In this document: positions 9,761-17,916 of the stretch, one piece after another | Position numbering within the stretch: position 1 is the stretch's first letter | Layout of the letters: each line of letters opens with the position of its first letter | NCBI RefSeq assembly: GCF_004770615.1 | Contig: NZ_RQER01000001.1 | Coordinates: forward strand, 576,894 to 640,893 | Length of the DNA: 64,000 bases | Origin: Leptospira langatensis | GTDB taxonomy: Bacteria; Spirochaetota; Leptospiria; Leptospirales; Leptospiraceae | Reading direction: 5' to 3' | The notes under the pieces: generated by a model | Database searches by the model: none | Told to the model about the DNA's origin: nothing | Seen by the model: the letters and a program-made list of their open reading frames with translations, nothing else | Made by a program: the position numbers and the translations under genes

Positions 9761-9793
9761 AGCCTCGGGTTTTGCGATCCGGGGCTTTTTTTT
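9761..9793 (+). terminator. Rho-independent terminator of the acyl-CoA synthetase gene
   Basis: Stem AGCCTCGG (9761-9768) / CCGGGGCT (9779-9786), one G-U pair, 10-base loop, followed directly by a run of eight T. It lies 50 bases after the stop codon. It also decides the next gene's start, because an in-frame TTG at 9792 falls inside the T-run. Confidence 0.88.
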
Positions 9794-9833
9794 GCCCAGT
9801 GGATTTTTAGTCGGGAGCCGATATTGGAGGTAT

Positions 9834-10523
9834 ATGGCGAAAACCCTTCTTAGCAAACCTAGTATTTTCGAGCCTTACGGACATTCGGATCTGTATGCCT
9901 TGGACAATCTCTATTTTTCTCCCTTGAAAGAGAAGGAGATCTGGGACTTTTCCAGGATCCGAGAGTTTTCGCCTTTGAATCTAGGATTTATTTTTGCAAG
10001 AGCCGAGCTTGGTTCCCAAAGCGGAAGTAGCGAAATAGAGTTAAACAACCTGGGTCCGAATTTTAAAAAAGGGATCTGTTTGACGAAAGGCTGGGAGAAG
10101 GCGCCCGGGATCCGATTCGATGCATTCTTACCTCAAATACTGGGTTCCGAATTCAATTTTCATTATAAGCGATTGGAAGAAGGGACCGACCAGTTAGCGT
10201 TTTCCGAATTCTTCTTTGAGAAAGGATTCGCTCTCCAAGGAAAGTGGAAGGATCGGAACTTCCAAATTCTATTCTCCGCATCTCATTCGGAGAATAGAAA
10301 TCTACCTTCGATCTTAAAAAAGGTTTCGGAGTTCAATGCAGAGCATCAGATCCGCGGGAACTTTTTCCTGCGCACCGAAAAACAGTCCTATTTGAATTTC
10401 CTGAAGCCGAAAGAATCCTTTGGACCTCTTTTCTTACAGGAGAAGAAGCTGGAGCAAGATCCGTTCCTGTTCCTGAGCCTGGATTATTCTAAAGCGGAAG
10501 AAAAAGAAGAAACGAACTCTTAA
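9834..10523 (+). CDS. Hypothetical protein, 229 aa
   Basis: I do not recognise this protein. ATG 9834 has a strong GGAGG at 9826-9830; the longer frame from 9792 begins in the upstream terminator and is rejected. There is no signal peptide or membrane segment. The sequence is rich in Phe and Leu with many short alternating hydrophobic/charged segments and ends in an acidic tail (KAEEKEETNS), suggesting a soluble, beta-rich protein. It stands alone between two transcription units, with ptsI convergent 133 bases downstream; that gap shows no clear terminator. Confidence 0.7.
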   Translation: MAKTLLSKPSIFEPYGHSDLYALDNLYFSPLKEKEIWDFSRIREFSPLNLGFIFARAELGSQSGSSEIELNNLGPNFKKGICLTKGWEKAPGIRFDAFLPQILGSEFNFHYKRLEEGTDQLAFSEFFFEKGFALQGKWKDRNFQILFSASHSENRNLPSILKKVSEFNAEHQIRGNFFLRTEKQSYLNFLKPKESFGPLFLQEKKLEQDPFLFLSLDYSKAEEKEETNS

Positions 10524-10656
10524 GATCTTAGATTTTGATCGGGATTGGATCGAAGAAATCTTAGACAGAGTTAACGTTTATTGGAGAGATAAGAGATCTC
10601 GTGTGGAATTAGTCCTGATTTGGAGTGGTCGTTCATTTTCTTTGAAATGCATTCGC

Positions 10657-12396
10657 TTATTCTAGATGTTTACTGAACAAGAATGCTTCTATCGCTTCGT
10701 AGTCCTCTTCTTCCGAAAGTTCCATAATTTTCTTTAATAAGAAATTTGCCTGCTTAAGACCGACTGATCCTAGGATCTTTCGGATGGAACCAACGAAAGG
10801 AAGTGCGACAGAGAGTTCTCTAAATCCTAACCCCAATAATAGGATCGTAAAATTCGTATCGGAGGCTAACTCTCCGCAAATACTCAAAGGCTTTTCGTAC
10901 TTCCAGGCAGTCTCTACGATCTGAGAGAGTGCTCTTAGGAAAGAAATATGGAATGGATTGTACAGATTCGAAACGTTTGCGTTATTTCGATCCACTGCCA
11001 TCAGATATTGGAGTAGATCGTTTGTTCCTACGGAAAAGAAATCCACTTCCTTGGCAAGCACATCCATAGAGGAAACCGCCGACGGGGTCTCTATCATCAC
11101 TCCTAGTTTGATCTTCTTATTGAATTTTTCCTTCGCGGTGGAAAGTTCCCTTTTACATTCTTCTAATATTGCCTTGGTCTTTCGGATCTCTGCAACGCTT
11201 GTCACCATCGGAAGTAGGATACTCAGATTCCCATAGGCGGAGGCTTTTAAGATGGAGTTTAATTGCTCCTTGAACCAGTCCACATTTTGTAAACTATATC
11301 TGATCCCGCGATTTCCTAGGAAAGGGTTGTCCTCTTCTTCTCCGGTGGAGAATTTATCCGCACCTATATCGAAGGTCCGAATATACACTGGGTTTGGATC
11401 CATTCCTTCTGCGATCCTTTTGTAGGCCTGGAATTGCTCTTCGCCGGAGACGTTCTTATCCTGGTATTTCAAGAATAGGGATTCGGATCGAAAGAGTCCC
11501 ACTCCGTCCACGTCCGCCTTCTTTGCAAGATCGCAGTCCGTATCCGATTCTAGATTACATTTTAAGCGAATGCGGATCCCGTCCTTAGTGATCGCCTTCT
11601 TCGGTTTGGAGGATTTTTCCTCGTTGATCAGAGGAGAGGAGGCTCCGTAGTACTTCACCTCTTCGATGGTTGGATTTCTGACCATCTGGCCGGTGTCGGC
11701 GTCTAGGAAAACATACTCCAAGTCGTTTACGTTTCTGTAAAATTCCTTGAGACCGACTACAGTAGGGATCCCGTAGTTCCTGGCAAGGATGGCCATATGA
11801 CCTGTCTTTCCTCCCAGATCGGTTGCGATCCCTCGGATCCTGCTCTTATCCATTAGGATCATCTGAGAAGGAGTAATCTGTCTTGCGACTAGGATCACGT
11901 CTTCGGATTGGTCTGCGAGAAAGGATACCTCTTCCTTCTTATCTAAGAGATTTTCCAGGATGCGGTTGGAGATATCTTGAAAATGATCCGATCTTTCCCG
12001 GAAGAAGGGGTTGTCCAGCCTAGTAAATTTATCAGTGAGTTCATTGATCGTGTTTTGGACCGCAAGAAAAGCGTTCTCATTATACTCTTTGATCCGTACT
12101 CGGAACGAGTCTTGTAACCCAGGATCTTCTGTGATCGTGACTTGGGTCTCTAGGATCTCTTTCAGTTCCTTGTCTTCTTCTCTTGCTTTTAATTTTGTGA
12201 TGATGGATTTCAGCTCAACCTTAGAGGATTCTAAGGCCTTGGAGAGTTTAGAGAGCTCATCCTGTTTTTGGGATTCATGGATATAGGCACCGTGGGCGAG
12301 ATGTCTTCTCTTGGTACCGATCTTTACGCAACGACCGTAAAATCTTCCGGGAAAGGCGACTATCCCTTGGTACGTGATCCTTTTCGTGCCGTTCAT
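10657..12396 (-). CDS. ptsI: Phosphoenolpyruvate-protein phosphotransferase (PTS enzyme I)
   Basis: Enzyme I takes phosphate from PEP onto a histidine and passes it to HPr. This 579-residue copy has the N-terminal HPr-binding helical domain, the swivelling phosphohistidine domain with His200 in GGKTGHMAIL, and the PEP-binding barrel with GVMIETPSA, FFSVGTNDLLQY and the CGE proton-donor cysteine region. The usual TSH around the active histidine is TGH here. Length matches the family. As I recall, leptospires lack sugar-specific PTS permeases, so its role is more likely regulatory than transport; this is inference. It lies 110 bases downstream of lpxC on the same strand, with a hairpin between them. 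Confidence 0.93.
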   Translation of the reverse strand: MNGTKRITYQGIVAFPGRFYGRCVKIGTKRRHLAHGAYIHESQKQDELSKLSKALESSKVELKSIITKLKAREEDKELKEILETQVTITEDPGLQDSFRVRIKEYNENAFLAVQNTINELTDKFTRLDNPFFRERSDHFQDISNRILENLLDKKEEVSFLADQSEDVILVARQITPSQMILMDKSRIRGIATDLGGKTGHMAILARNYGIPTVVGLKEFYRNVNDLEYVFLDADTGQMVRNPTIEEVKYYGASSPLINEEKSSKPKKAITKDGIRIRLKCNLESDTDCDLAKKADVDGVGLFRSESLFLKYQDKNVSGEEQFQAYKRIAEGMDPNPVYIRTFDIGADKFSTGEEEDNPFLGNRGIRYSLQNVDWFKEQLNSILKASAYGNLSILLPMVTSVAEIRKTKAILEECKRELSTAKEKFNKKIKLGVMIETPSAVSSMDVLAKEVDFFSVGTNDLLQYLMAVDRNNANVSNLYNPFHISFLRALSQIVETAWKYEKPLSICGELASDTNFTILLLGLGFRELSVALPFVGSIRKILGSVGLKQANFLLKKIMELSEEEDYEAIEAFLFSKHLE

Positions 12397-12468
12397 CGAT
12401 TTTACTGCCCGAAAGCTGTATAAACCGGGTTTTCTGAATCGACAAGTCTTTTATAAAAGGGAATAGCA

Positions 12469-12499
12469 GGGATCCGACGACTTTCCTTGCCCGGATCCC
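12469..12499 (-). other. Hairpin between lpxC and ptsI
   Basis: Perfect 8-bp inverted repeat GGGATCCG (12469-12476) / CGGATCCC (12492-12499) with a 15-base loop, just after the lpxC stop on the leftward transcript. No T-run follows directly (TGCTATTCCCTTTT), so it looks like an attenuator or RNA-processing hairpin rather than a strong terminator. Confidence 0.5.
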
Positions 12500-12506
12500 G
12501 AAAGGA

Positions 12507-13412
12507 CTATACGACGGCTGCTTTTCTTTTGAAGAGAGGGATCCGGCGGCTCTTGTATTTTCCGAGTTCATTTCCTGTTTCAGAACTCATGACTAACTTA
12601 GCCATAGATACGTCCAGAGCGTGACCCGCTTTAGAAGCCAGATAATGTCCGATAATCGGTCTTCCCGCGATGGAAAGATCTCCCACTAGATCTAGGATCT
12701 TGTGTCGTACGCATTCGTTTTCGTATCTCAGGGATTCGTTCAGGTAACCGTCTTGGGTAAGAACGATTGCATTGTCCAAGGAACCTCCCATTGCCAGTCC
12801 CCGGGCTTGCAATGCTTCTACGTCTTTGAGGAAACCGAAGGTTCTTGCCGGAAGGATCTCTTTTTTGAGGATATCTCTGTCTAAATTGACTGTGATGTTC
12901 TGGCCTTTGAGGAGGGGATGAGGGAAGTCGATCGTATAGGTCACCTTCCATTCCTTGCTAGGTAGAATGACCAGATACTTATCTCCGTCCACCACCCACA
13001 TTGGGTTTTTAACATAAATCGGTTCTATATTCTCTTCGAATTCGGTATAACCGGTCTCTTCGAAGGCTTCCAAAAAGGGAAGGGAGGAACCATCCATGAT
13101 GGGAACCTCTACGGAGTCGATCTCTAGGATCATGTCTGTGATCCCAACGGAGAAAACGGCTGCCATCAAATGCTCTACCGTTTGGACTCTATGGAGCCCG
13201 TCCCCTAATGTGGTGGCGTTACTCGTATCTACCACATTGCTTAACTCTACTGGGATGGAAGCCTTATCTTCTCCCTTGCGATATTCGAATACAATGCCTG
13301 TCCCGACTGGTGCGGGATGTCCGATCAGATTCACTTCCTTACCGGAATGGAGCCCGATCCCCTTAATTCTAACTGTTTCTTTTAATGTTTTTCTGTGTTC
13401 CGTGAAATTCAT
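12507..13412 (-). CDS. lpxC: UDP-3-O-acyl-N-acetylglucosamine deacetylase
   Basis: LpxC performs the committed step of lipid A synthesis, a Zn2+-dependent deacetylation. At 301 residues it matches the family length. The zinc and catalytic residues fall where expected: TVEHLMAA with His81, RHKILDLVGDL with His237 and Asp241, and AGHALD with His264, all within one or two positions of the E. coli numbering. ATG 13412 begins with the family-typical RKTLKETVRIKGIGLHSGK. A 264-base gap upstream holds a large inverted repeat (13628-13670). Confirms an LPS-bearing envelope. Confidence 0.97.
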   Translation of the reverse strand: MNFTEHRKTLKETVRIKGIGLHSGKEVNLIGHPAPVGTGIVFEYRKGEDKASIPVELSNVVDTSNATTLGDGLHRVQTVEHLMAAVFSVGITDMILEIDSVEVPIMDGSSLPFLEAFEETGYTEFEENIEPIYVKNPMWVVDGDKYLVILPSKEWKVTYTIDFPHPLLKGQNITVNLDRDILKKEILPARTFGFLKDVEALQARGLAMGGSLDNAIVLTQDGYLNESLRYENECVRHKILDLVGDLSIAGRPIIGHYLASKAGHALDVSMAKLVMSSETGNELGKYKSRRIPLFKRKAAVV

Positions 13413-13627
13413 CGGTTTCCTATCCCGGTTCTATAAAGAACCAGGGTCAGTATCTCGCTTTGCACCGAGCTTCTAATTCTCTGACTGTTTTTTCGGTCAG
13501 AAAAAATAACCCTTTAGGACTATTAAAGCAATATCCATGCCAGGTGCAGTGCAAAAAAGCGATTTTGAAAGGGAAGTACAGCCGGATTCAGGGTCGAATA
13601 GACATAATCCGAAAGAAATTTCTGTAC

Positions 13628-13670
13628 TTCTGTCTCCTTTTTACAACAGTGTTGTTTTAGGGAGACAGAA
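13628..13670. repeat. Nested inverted repeat upstream of lpxC
   Basis: Perfect 10-bp outer arms TTCTGTCTCC (13628-13637) / GGAGACAGAA (13661-13670) enclose a second palindrome ACAAC-AGT-GTTGT at 13643-13655. It lies just after the stop of the SDR gene and about 216 bases before the lpxC start. No T-run follows on either strand, so it does not look like an intrinsic terminator. The rest of the 13413-13676 gap has only a small imperfect hairpin at 13481-13500. Confidence 0.6.
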
Positions 13671-13676
13671 TCCTTT

Positions 13677-14336
13677 TTACCATGGTAACTCTTCCCCGTT
13701 CTGGTGAAAGAATCTTCCGGACCTTTCCAGGGTAAGAGAAGCTATCTGATGATACAGTCCTTCGGCAGCAGATCTAGGGGAAATTCCCTGTCTACCGGTC
13801 ATTTCCGTGGCCACCATTCCCGGGTGATAGATGCCCACTCCTATCTTTTGGGGGAGAAGGTCCCGAGCCAGGCTCACTGCCCCTGCGTTCAGAGCTGCCT
13901 TGGACATTCTGTATCCGTAATATGCTCCGGAAGAATTGTCTCCCATGGATCCCATTCTACTCGTAATGAATACGATCTTTCCGTGATTCGCAATTTTGGG
14001 GAGAAGAAGCCGGGTCAGTCGGATCGGTGCGATCGCGTTCACGAGGATCTGGGTTTCCAATTCTTGGAAGTCCAAACTCTCTAGATTGTCCGGGATGAGT
14101 ATTCCCGCATTATTGATGAGAATATCGATCTTGGTCCCCGAAAGGAAACTGGAAAGGGATTCGAAGCTCTGGCTTTGGGTCAGGTCCAGGCCTTCGTAGA
14201 TCTTGACCTCCAATCTTCTCAAAGGTTCGGAAGCCTTTCTGCAAGCCGCAACGACTTGGTATCCTTTTTCGGCGAAGAGTGTAGAGAGTTCCAAACCGAT
14301 CCCTCGATTCGCTCCTGTTATCAGAACTTGTTTCAT
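13677..14336 (-). CDS. Short-chain dehydrogenase/reductase
   Basis: A 219-residue classical SDR with a Rossmann fold. It has the cofactor motif TGANRGIG near the N-terminus, NNAGIL in the middle, and the catalytic YRMSK (Tyr-x3-Lys) with an upstream serine in ITSRMGS. The acidic/basic residues after beta-2 (ACRKASEP) suggest NADP(H). Closest in style to bacterial C-factor/sniffer-type SDRs with unknown substrate. ATG start at 14336. It is divergent from the AIM24 cluster, with a 100-base gap. Confidence 0.85.
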   Translation of the reverse strand: MKQVLITGANRGIGLELSTLFAEKGYQVVAACRKASEPLRRLEVKIYEGLDLTQSQSFESLSSFLSGTKIDILINNAGILIPDNLESLDFQELETQILVNAIAPIRLTRLLLPKIANHGKIVFITSRMGSMGDNSSGAYYGYRMSKAALNAGAVSLARDLLPQKIGVGIYHPGMVATEMTGRQGISPRSAAEGLYHQIASLTLERSGRFFHQNGEELPW

Positions 14337-14436
14337 AGGTGCAAGGAAGAAGGGTGAGATCTGTCATCGAATTCGAGTATTTCTAACCGGGAATCGGATT
14401 GACGGTTTGGAAAATATTTTCCAAAGTCTCTCGGGT

Positions 14437-15102
14437 ATGCAATATCAGATCACTCACAAACCTTCGTTCTCCTTATTGAAACTTAGATTGGGACCGGGTC
14501 AATCGATTAAATCGGAAGCGGGAGCCATGGTGTACATGAGCTCTAAAATGCAGGTGGAAACCAAGATGGGTAGCGGTTTCTTCTCCGCACTCGCTAGAAA
14601 ATTCTTAGGAGGAGAATCCTTCTTCTTCAATACGTACATCGCACCCTCGGAAGGAGGAGAGATCGGTCTTGCTCCGGATCTTCCGGGAGACATCATCGAA
14701 TTGGATCTGAACGGTAGAAGTGTAATGGTCCAATCCGGATCTTACTTGGCATCCGATTCCGGGATCCAAGTAGTTTCTAAGTTCGGTGGAATTCGTTCTT
14801 TGTTCGGAGGAGAAGGATTATTCCTACTCGAAGTCTCCGGAAGCGGAAAGGCCTTCTTGAGTTCGTACGGCGCGATCGTTCCCATCCAAGTACAAGGAAA
14901 TTATACCGTGGATACAGGTCATATCGTGGCCTTCGAAAATTCTCTTCAGTTCAGTGTGGGAAGAGCGGGCGGGAATTGGAAATCCACTCTGCTCGGAGGA
15001 GAAGGTCTTGTGGCAAACTTCTCCGGAAACGGAACTCTTTGGATCCAAAGTAGGGTACCTTCCAGCTTCATCAGTTGGCTTACTAGGCTTCTTCCAGTTT
15101 AA
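14437..15102 (+). CDS. AIM24 / TIGR00266 family protein, copy 1
   Basis: A 221-residue protein of the AIM24 family (trefoil-like beta fold; mitochondrial AIM24 organises cristae, the bacterial role is unknown). Family hallmarks: SEAGAMVYMSSKMQVETK, GGESFFFNTY, LPGDIIELDLNG, GEGLFLLEVSGSG, VDTGHIVAFE and GGEGLVANFSGNGTLWIQSR. The ATG at 14437 matches the N-termini of the two paralogues; extension upstream would run antisense through the SDR gene. No signal peptide or membrane helix. First of three tandem paralogues separated by 22 and 9 bases, so almost certainly one operon. Confidence 0.9.
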   Translation: MQYQITHKPSFSLLKLRLGPGQSIKSEAGAMVYMSSKMQVETKMGSGFFSALARKFLGGESFFFNTYIAPSEGGEIGLAPDLPGDIIELDLNGRSVMVQSGSYLASDSGIQVVSKFGGIRSLFGGEGLFLLEVSGSGKAFLSSYGAIVPIQVQGNYTVDTGHIVAFENSLQFSVGRAGGNWKSTLLGGEGLVANFSGNGTLWIQSRVPSSFISWLTRLLPV

Positions 15103-15124
15103 TCTCCATTCATCAGGATAAAAA

Positions 15125-15793
15125 ATGAATATTCAATTATTATACAAACCTTCTTATTCCATCGCGAAGGTCAGTCTTTCTTCCGGCGAGTCTATCAGGG
15201 CGGAAGCGGGAGCCCTTATGAGTATGAGCGCTCATGTTCAGATCCAAACCACAAAGGCGCAAAAAGGGATCTTTAAATCCTTAAAGGCTGCCTTTCTTGG
15301 TGGAGAATCCTTTTGGATGAACACGTTTACCGCACCACAGCCGGGAGAAGTGCTTCTTGCTCCCACTCTTCCGGGTGACGTGGAAAAATTGGATCTAAAC
15401 GGAACGATATTTGTGCAATCCAGTTCCTTCTTGGCGGCGGATCCTACGATCGATATCGATACCAAGTTCCAAGGACTAAAAGGGTTCTTCAGTGGGGAAT
15501 CCCTCTTCTTCTTAAAGCTTTCCGGAAAGGGACCTCTCGTTATTTCCAGTTACGGAGGAATCGAGGTCTTGGAGGTCGAAGGAGAATTCATCGTAGACAC
15601 AGGACATATCGTAGCCTTCGAAGAAGGCTTGCAATACGAGATCACTAAGTTCGGAGGCTGGAAATCCTTCTTTCTAGGAGGAGAAGGATTCGTAGCGAAA
15701 TTCAAGGGTAAGGGTAGACTTTGGATCCAATCCAGGAACGTTCCTTCTTTAGGCTCTTGGTTCCGAAACGAATTGCCTCCCAAAAAACAATAA
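15125..15793 (+). CDS. AIM24 / TIGR00266 family protein, copy 2
   Basis: The 222-residue middle member of the AIM24 triplet. It shares RAEAGALMSMSAHVQIQT, GGESFWMNTF, LPGDVEKLDLNG, VDTGHIVAFEEG and GGEGFVAKFKGKGRLWIQSR with its neighbours. The start ATG has AGGA just upstream. The copies differ mainly in surface loops while the glycine-rich turns are kept, which suggests related but distinct partners, perhaps a hetero-oligomer. Cytoplasmic by sequence. Confidence 0.9.
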   Translation: MNIQLLYKPSYSIAKVSLSSGESIRAEAGALMSMSAHVQIQTTKAQKGIFKSLKAAFLGGESFWMNTFTAPQPGEVLLAPTLPGDVEKLDLNGTIFVQSSSFLAADPTIDIDTKFQGLKGFFSGESLFFLKLSGKGPLVISSYGGIEVLEVEGEFIVDTGHIVAFEEGLQYEITKFGGWKSFFLGGEGFVAKFKGKGRLWIQSRNVPSLGSWFRNELPPKKQ

Positions 15794-15802
15794 GGTCATT
15801 TT

Positions 15803-16492
15803 ATGAAACACGAAATATTAGCAAAACCTGATTTTCCTATTATCAAACTTACTCTAAGCGCAGGCGAATCCATCCGAGCGGAATCCGGCGCTATGGTCGC
15901 CATGTCCTCTAAAGTGAAGATGGAGACGAAGGCGCAAGGCGGGATCTTTGCCTCCGCAAAGAGAGCTCTCTTTAGTGGCGAAAGCTTCTTCCAAAATACG
16001 TTCACTGCAGAAGGTGGAGAAGGGGAATTGTTCCTGACTTCCGCCACCCAAGGAGACTTGGAACATCGCAGTCTCAAGAACGAAGAATTGATCCTCAGCA
16101 GAGGAGCATACGTCGCAGGTAGCACGGATCTCACCATAGATAGTAAATGGGGAGGCTTCAAAGGATTCTTTGCCGGAGAAGGTCTATTCTTTCTGAAAGT
16201 AAGCGGGAGCGGAGAGCTTTTCTTCTCTAGCTTTGGTGCGATCCATACTGTGGATGTGGATGGGACTTACATCGTAGACACAGGGCATATCGTAGGATTT
16301 GAACCGAGCCTGGACTATAGCATAGATAAGGTAGGAGGACTGAAGTCCCTCTTTCTATCCGGAGAAGGACTCGTCGCCAGATTTTCAGGTAAAGGAAGAC
16401 TCTATGTCCAGACCAGGAACCAAAACTCATTCGCTTCCTGGGCGGATACTTGGAGAAGAGTCACCCGGTCTAGCAGCGGAGGGGGAGATTAA
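15803..16492 (+). CDS. AIM24 / TIGR00266 family protein, copy 3
   Basis: The 229-residue last member of the triplet, with RAESGAMVAMSSKVKMETKA, GGIFASAKRALFSGESFF, VDTGHIVGFEPS and SGEGLVARFSGKGRLYVQTR. It has a short extra C-terminal tail rich in Ser, Gly and Arg. Its stop codon overlaps the stop codon of the convergent radical SAM gene: both use the four bases TTAA at 16489-16492, so there is no room for a terminator between the two genes. Confidence 0.9.
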   Translation: MKHEILAKPDFPIIKLTLSAGESIRAESGAMVAMSSKVKMETKAQGGIFASAKRALFSGESFFQNTFTAEGGEGELFLTSATQGDLEHRSLKNEELILSRGAYVAGSTDLTIDSKWGGFKGFFAGEGLFFLKVSGSGELFFSSFGAIHTVDVDGTYIVDTGHIVGFEPSLDYSIDKVGGLKSLFLSGEGLVARFSGKGRLYVQTRNQNSFASWADTWRRVTRSSSGGGD

Positions 16493-17820
16493 TTTCTCCC
16501 TTGATATCCGATCACGTCCATAAAGGCGGAAACTGAAAAGACCGCCTTTCCTGGGCCCGGTTCACCATATCCCGGAGGAACTGGAAGATTATATTTTTCG
16601 AATGTAGCCTTCCAGACTGTGAGTAGTTCGCAGAAATATTCCAACGGAGGTCCCGCTTGGGTTCCGAGAGTCGTATAAGGTTCGGGGCACCAAGCTGTGA
16701 AACGAGGCATGATCCCCTTGGACATGAAGAAGTCCAAACCTTCTCCTGTGGATCGGATCGCTTCAGAGACTGTGGAGAATCCCCAAGGTTGTGAGAGTTC
16801 CACTCCCCCTACAAAATTCGGGATCACATAAGATGGTCCGAACACTTCGGCGGAATCCACAATCCTTCTGATCCAAGTATCTCTTCCGATATAGGATTCC
16901 TTTCCTGGACAGATCTTACGGAATAGTTCCGGTTCCCATACCTCGTAGTTGGGATGATAGACTTGGATGCCTACGTCCTTGAACTTCTGGCAGTCTTCCT
17001 TCTCCCAGGCTTGGGAAACGATCTTTCCCATCCATCGGCCTGGAAATCTTTCCTCAATGGCCTGTGCATATTCCAAATAGAAGTCTATTTCATTCTTCTT
17101 CTTGAGAGAAGTGATTACGGAACCACCTGTGATCGTATACACTTTTGCGATCTCATCTTCCGCATCGATCCAAGAGAGTACTTCTAAAAGATCTTCGATG
17201 TCCTTTACTCCTGTATAAGGCCTTCCTGCATTCTTCTGTTGTCTGTAATTATGATTGATATCGCAGTACGCGCATTCTTCGTCTTTTCCGAAATACTGGC
17301 AGTTGCGAAAGACCGTAAGGTAGATCAAATATCCCCATTCGATGACCGGCGCGATCTCACCCGGGATCTTTCCGGACTTGGTTTTGTGTCTGTACCAAGC
17401 TGGCTTAGGAGGATATTCCAATTTTCCTAAGAAGGTCTCCCCTAGATAAAGCCCTGGTCTTCCTTCGTCGGTTTGTCCGGCAGGGATGCGTTTTACTTTG
17501 TATGGAGAATTCGGATTATTGCGAGTAGATACTACAGTAGGAAGAAGATTGAAATATCCGCCGGTGATCTTGATCTCTTCCGGGGCCTTGGAGTCCGTTC
17601 CTTCTTTCATGTCCGCCAAAGGAATATGATCAAAGGAGAAGATGAAGTAATCCTTGGTCTTATACTCTTCTCCCACTTGGAAGGATTCCGGAAGAAAATG
17701 AATTCCTTGTCTCAGGATATCCTGTTTCAAGATGGCTTCGAAAGGAATCTGCTTATATTTCCGTTCCATTTCCTCAAGTAAGGCGATGGAAGATTCTGGG
17801 CGAAGGGTGCTAGTACTCAT
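16489..17820 (-). CDS. Radical SAM protein with CX8CX2C cluster motif
   Basis: A 443-residue protein of unknown reaction. The likely [4Fe-4S]/SAM site is NCQYFGKDEECAYC, with Cys174, Cys183 and Cys186, i.e. CX8CX2C instead of the canonical CX3CX2C. It is followed by VYTITGGSV, equivalent to the SAM-binding GGE strand, and later barrel strands (IPNFVGGVELS, FTAWCPEPYTTLG). The first 160 residues form a separate N-terminal domain, and a C-terminal Pro/Gly segment (VPPGYGEPGPG) follows. There is no obvious second Fe-S site. ATG 17820 is the chosen start. It faces and overlaps the AIM24 operon by 4 bases. Classification as radical SAM is confident; function is open. Confidence 0.82.
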   Translation of the reverse strand: MSTSTLRPESSIALLEEMERKYKQIPFEAILKQDILRQGIHFLPESFQVGEEYKTKDYFIFSFDHIPLADMKEGTDSKAPEEIKITGGYFNLLPTVVSTRNNPNSPYKVKRIPAGQTDEGRPGLYLGETFLGKLEYPPKPAWYRHKTKSGKIPGEIAPVIEWGYLIYLTVFRNCQYFGKDEECAYCDINHNYRQQKNAGRPYTGVKDIEDLLEVLSWIDAEDEIAKVYTITGGSVITSLKKKNEIDFYLEYAQAIEERFPGRWMGKIVSQAWEKEDCQKFKDVGIQVYHPNYEVWEPELFRKICPGKESYIGRDTWIRRIVDSAEVFGPSYVIPNFVGGVELSQPWGFSTVSEAIRSTGEGLDFFMSKGIMPRFTAWCPEPYTTLGTQAGPPLEYFCELLTVWKATFEKYNLPVPPGYGEPGPGKAVFSVSAFMDVIGYQGRN

Positions 17821-17916
17821 CTTAACGACAGACTGTTTCTGCGGGAAGTTTTGGCATCTAGTTTTTGGCTTTTTCTATCTTGACTATGGGCTGGAAACGG
17901 CTAGTTTTTAGGAGGA

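Noticed and set aside
13481..13506. CTGAC/GTCAG hairpin with an adjacent A-run as a terminator of lpxC or the SDR
   Set aside because: On neither strand does a T-run follow the stem; it lies upstream of lpxC and its stem is only 5 bp.
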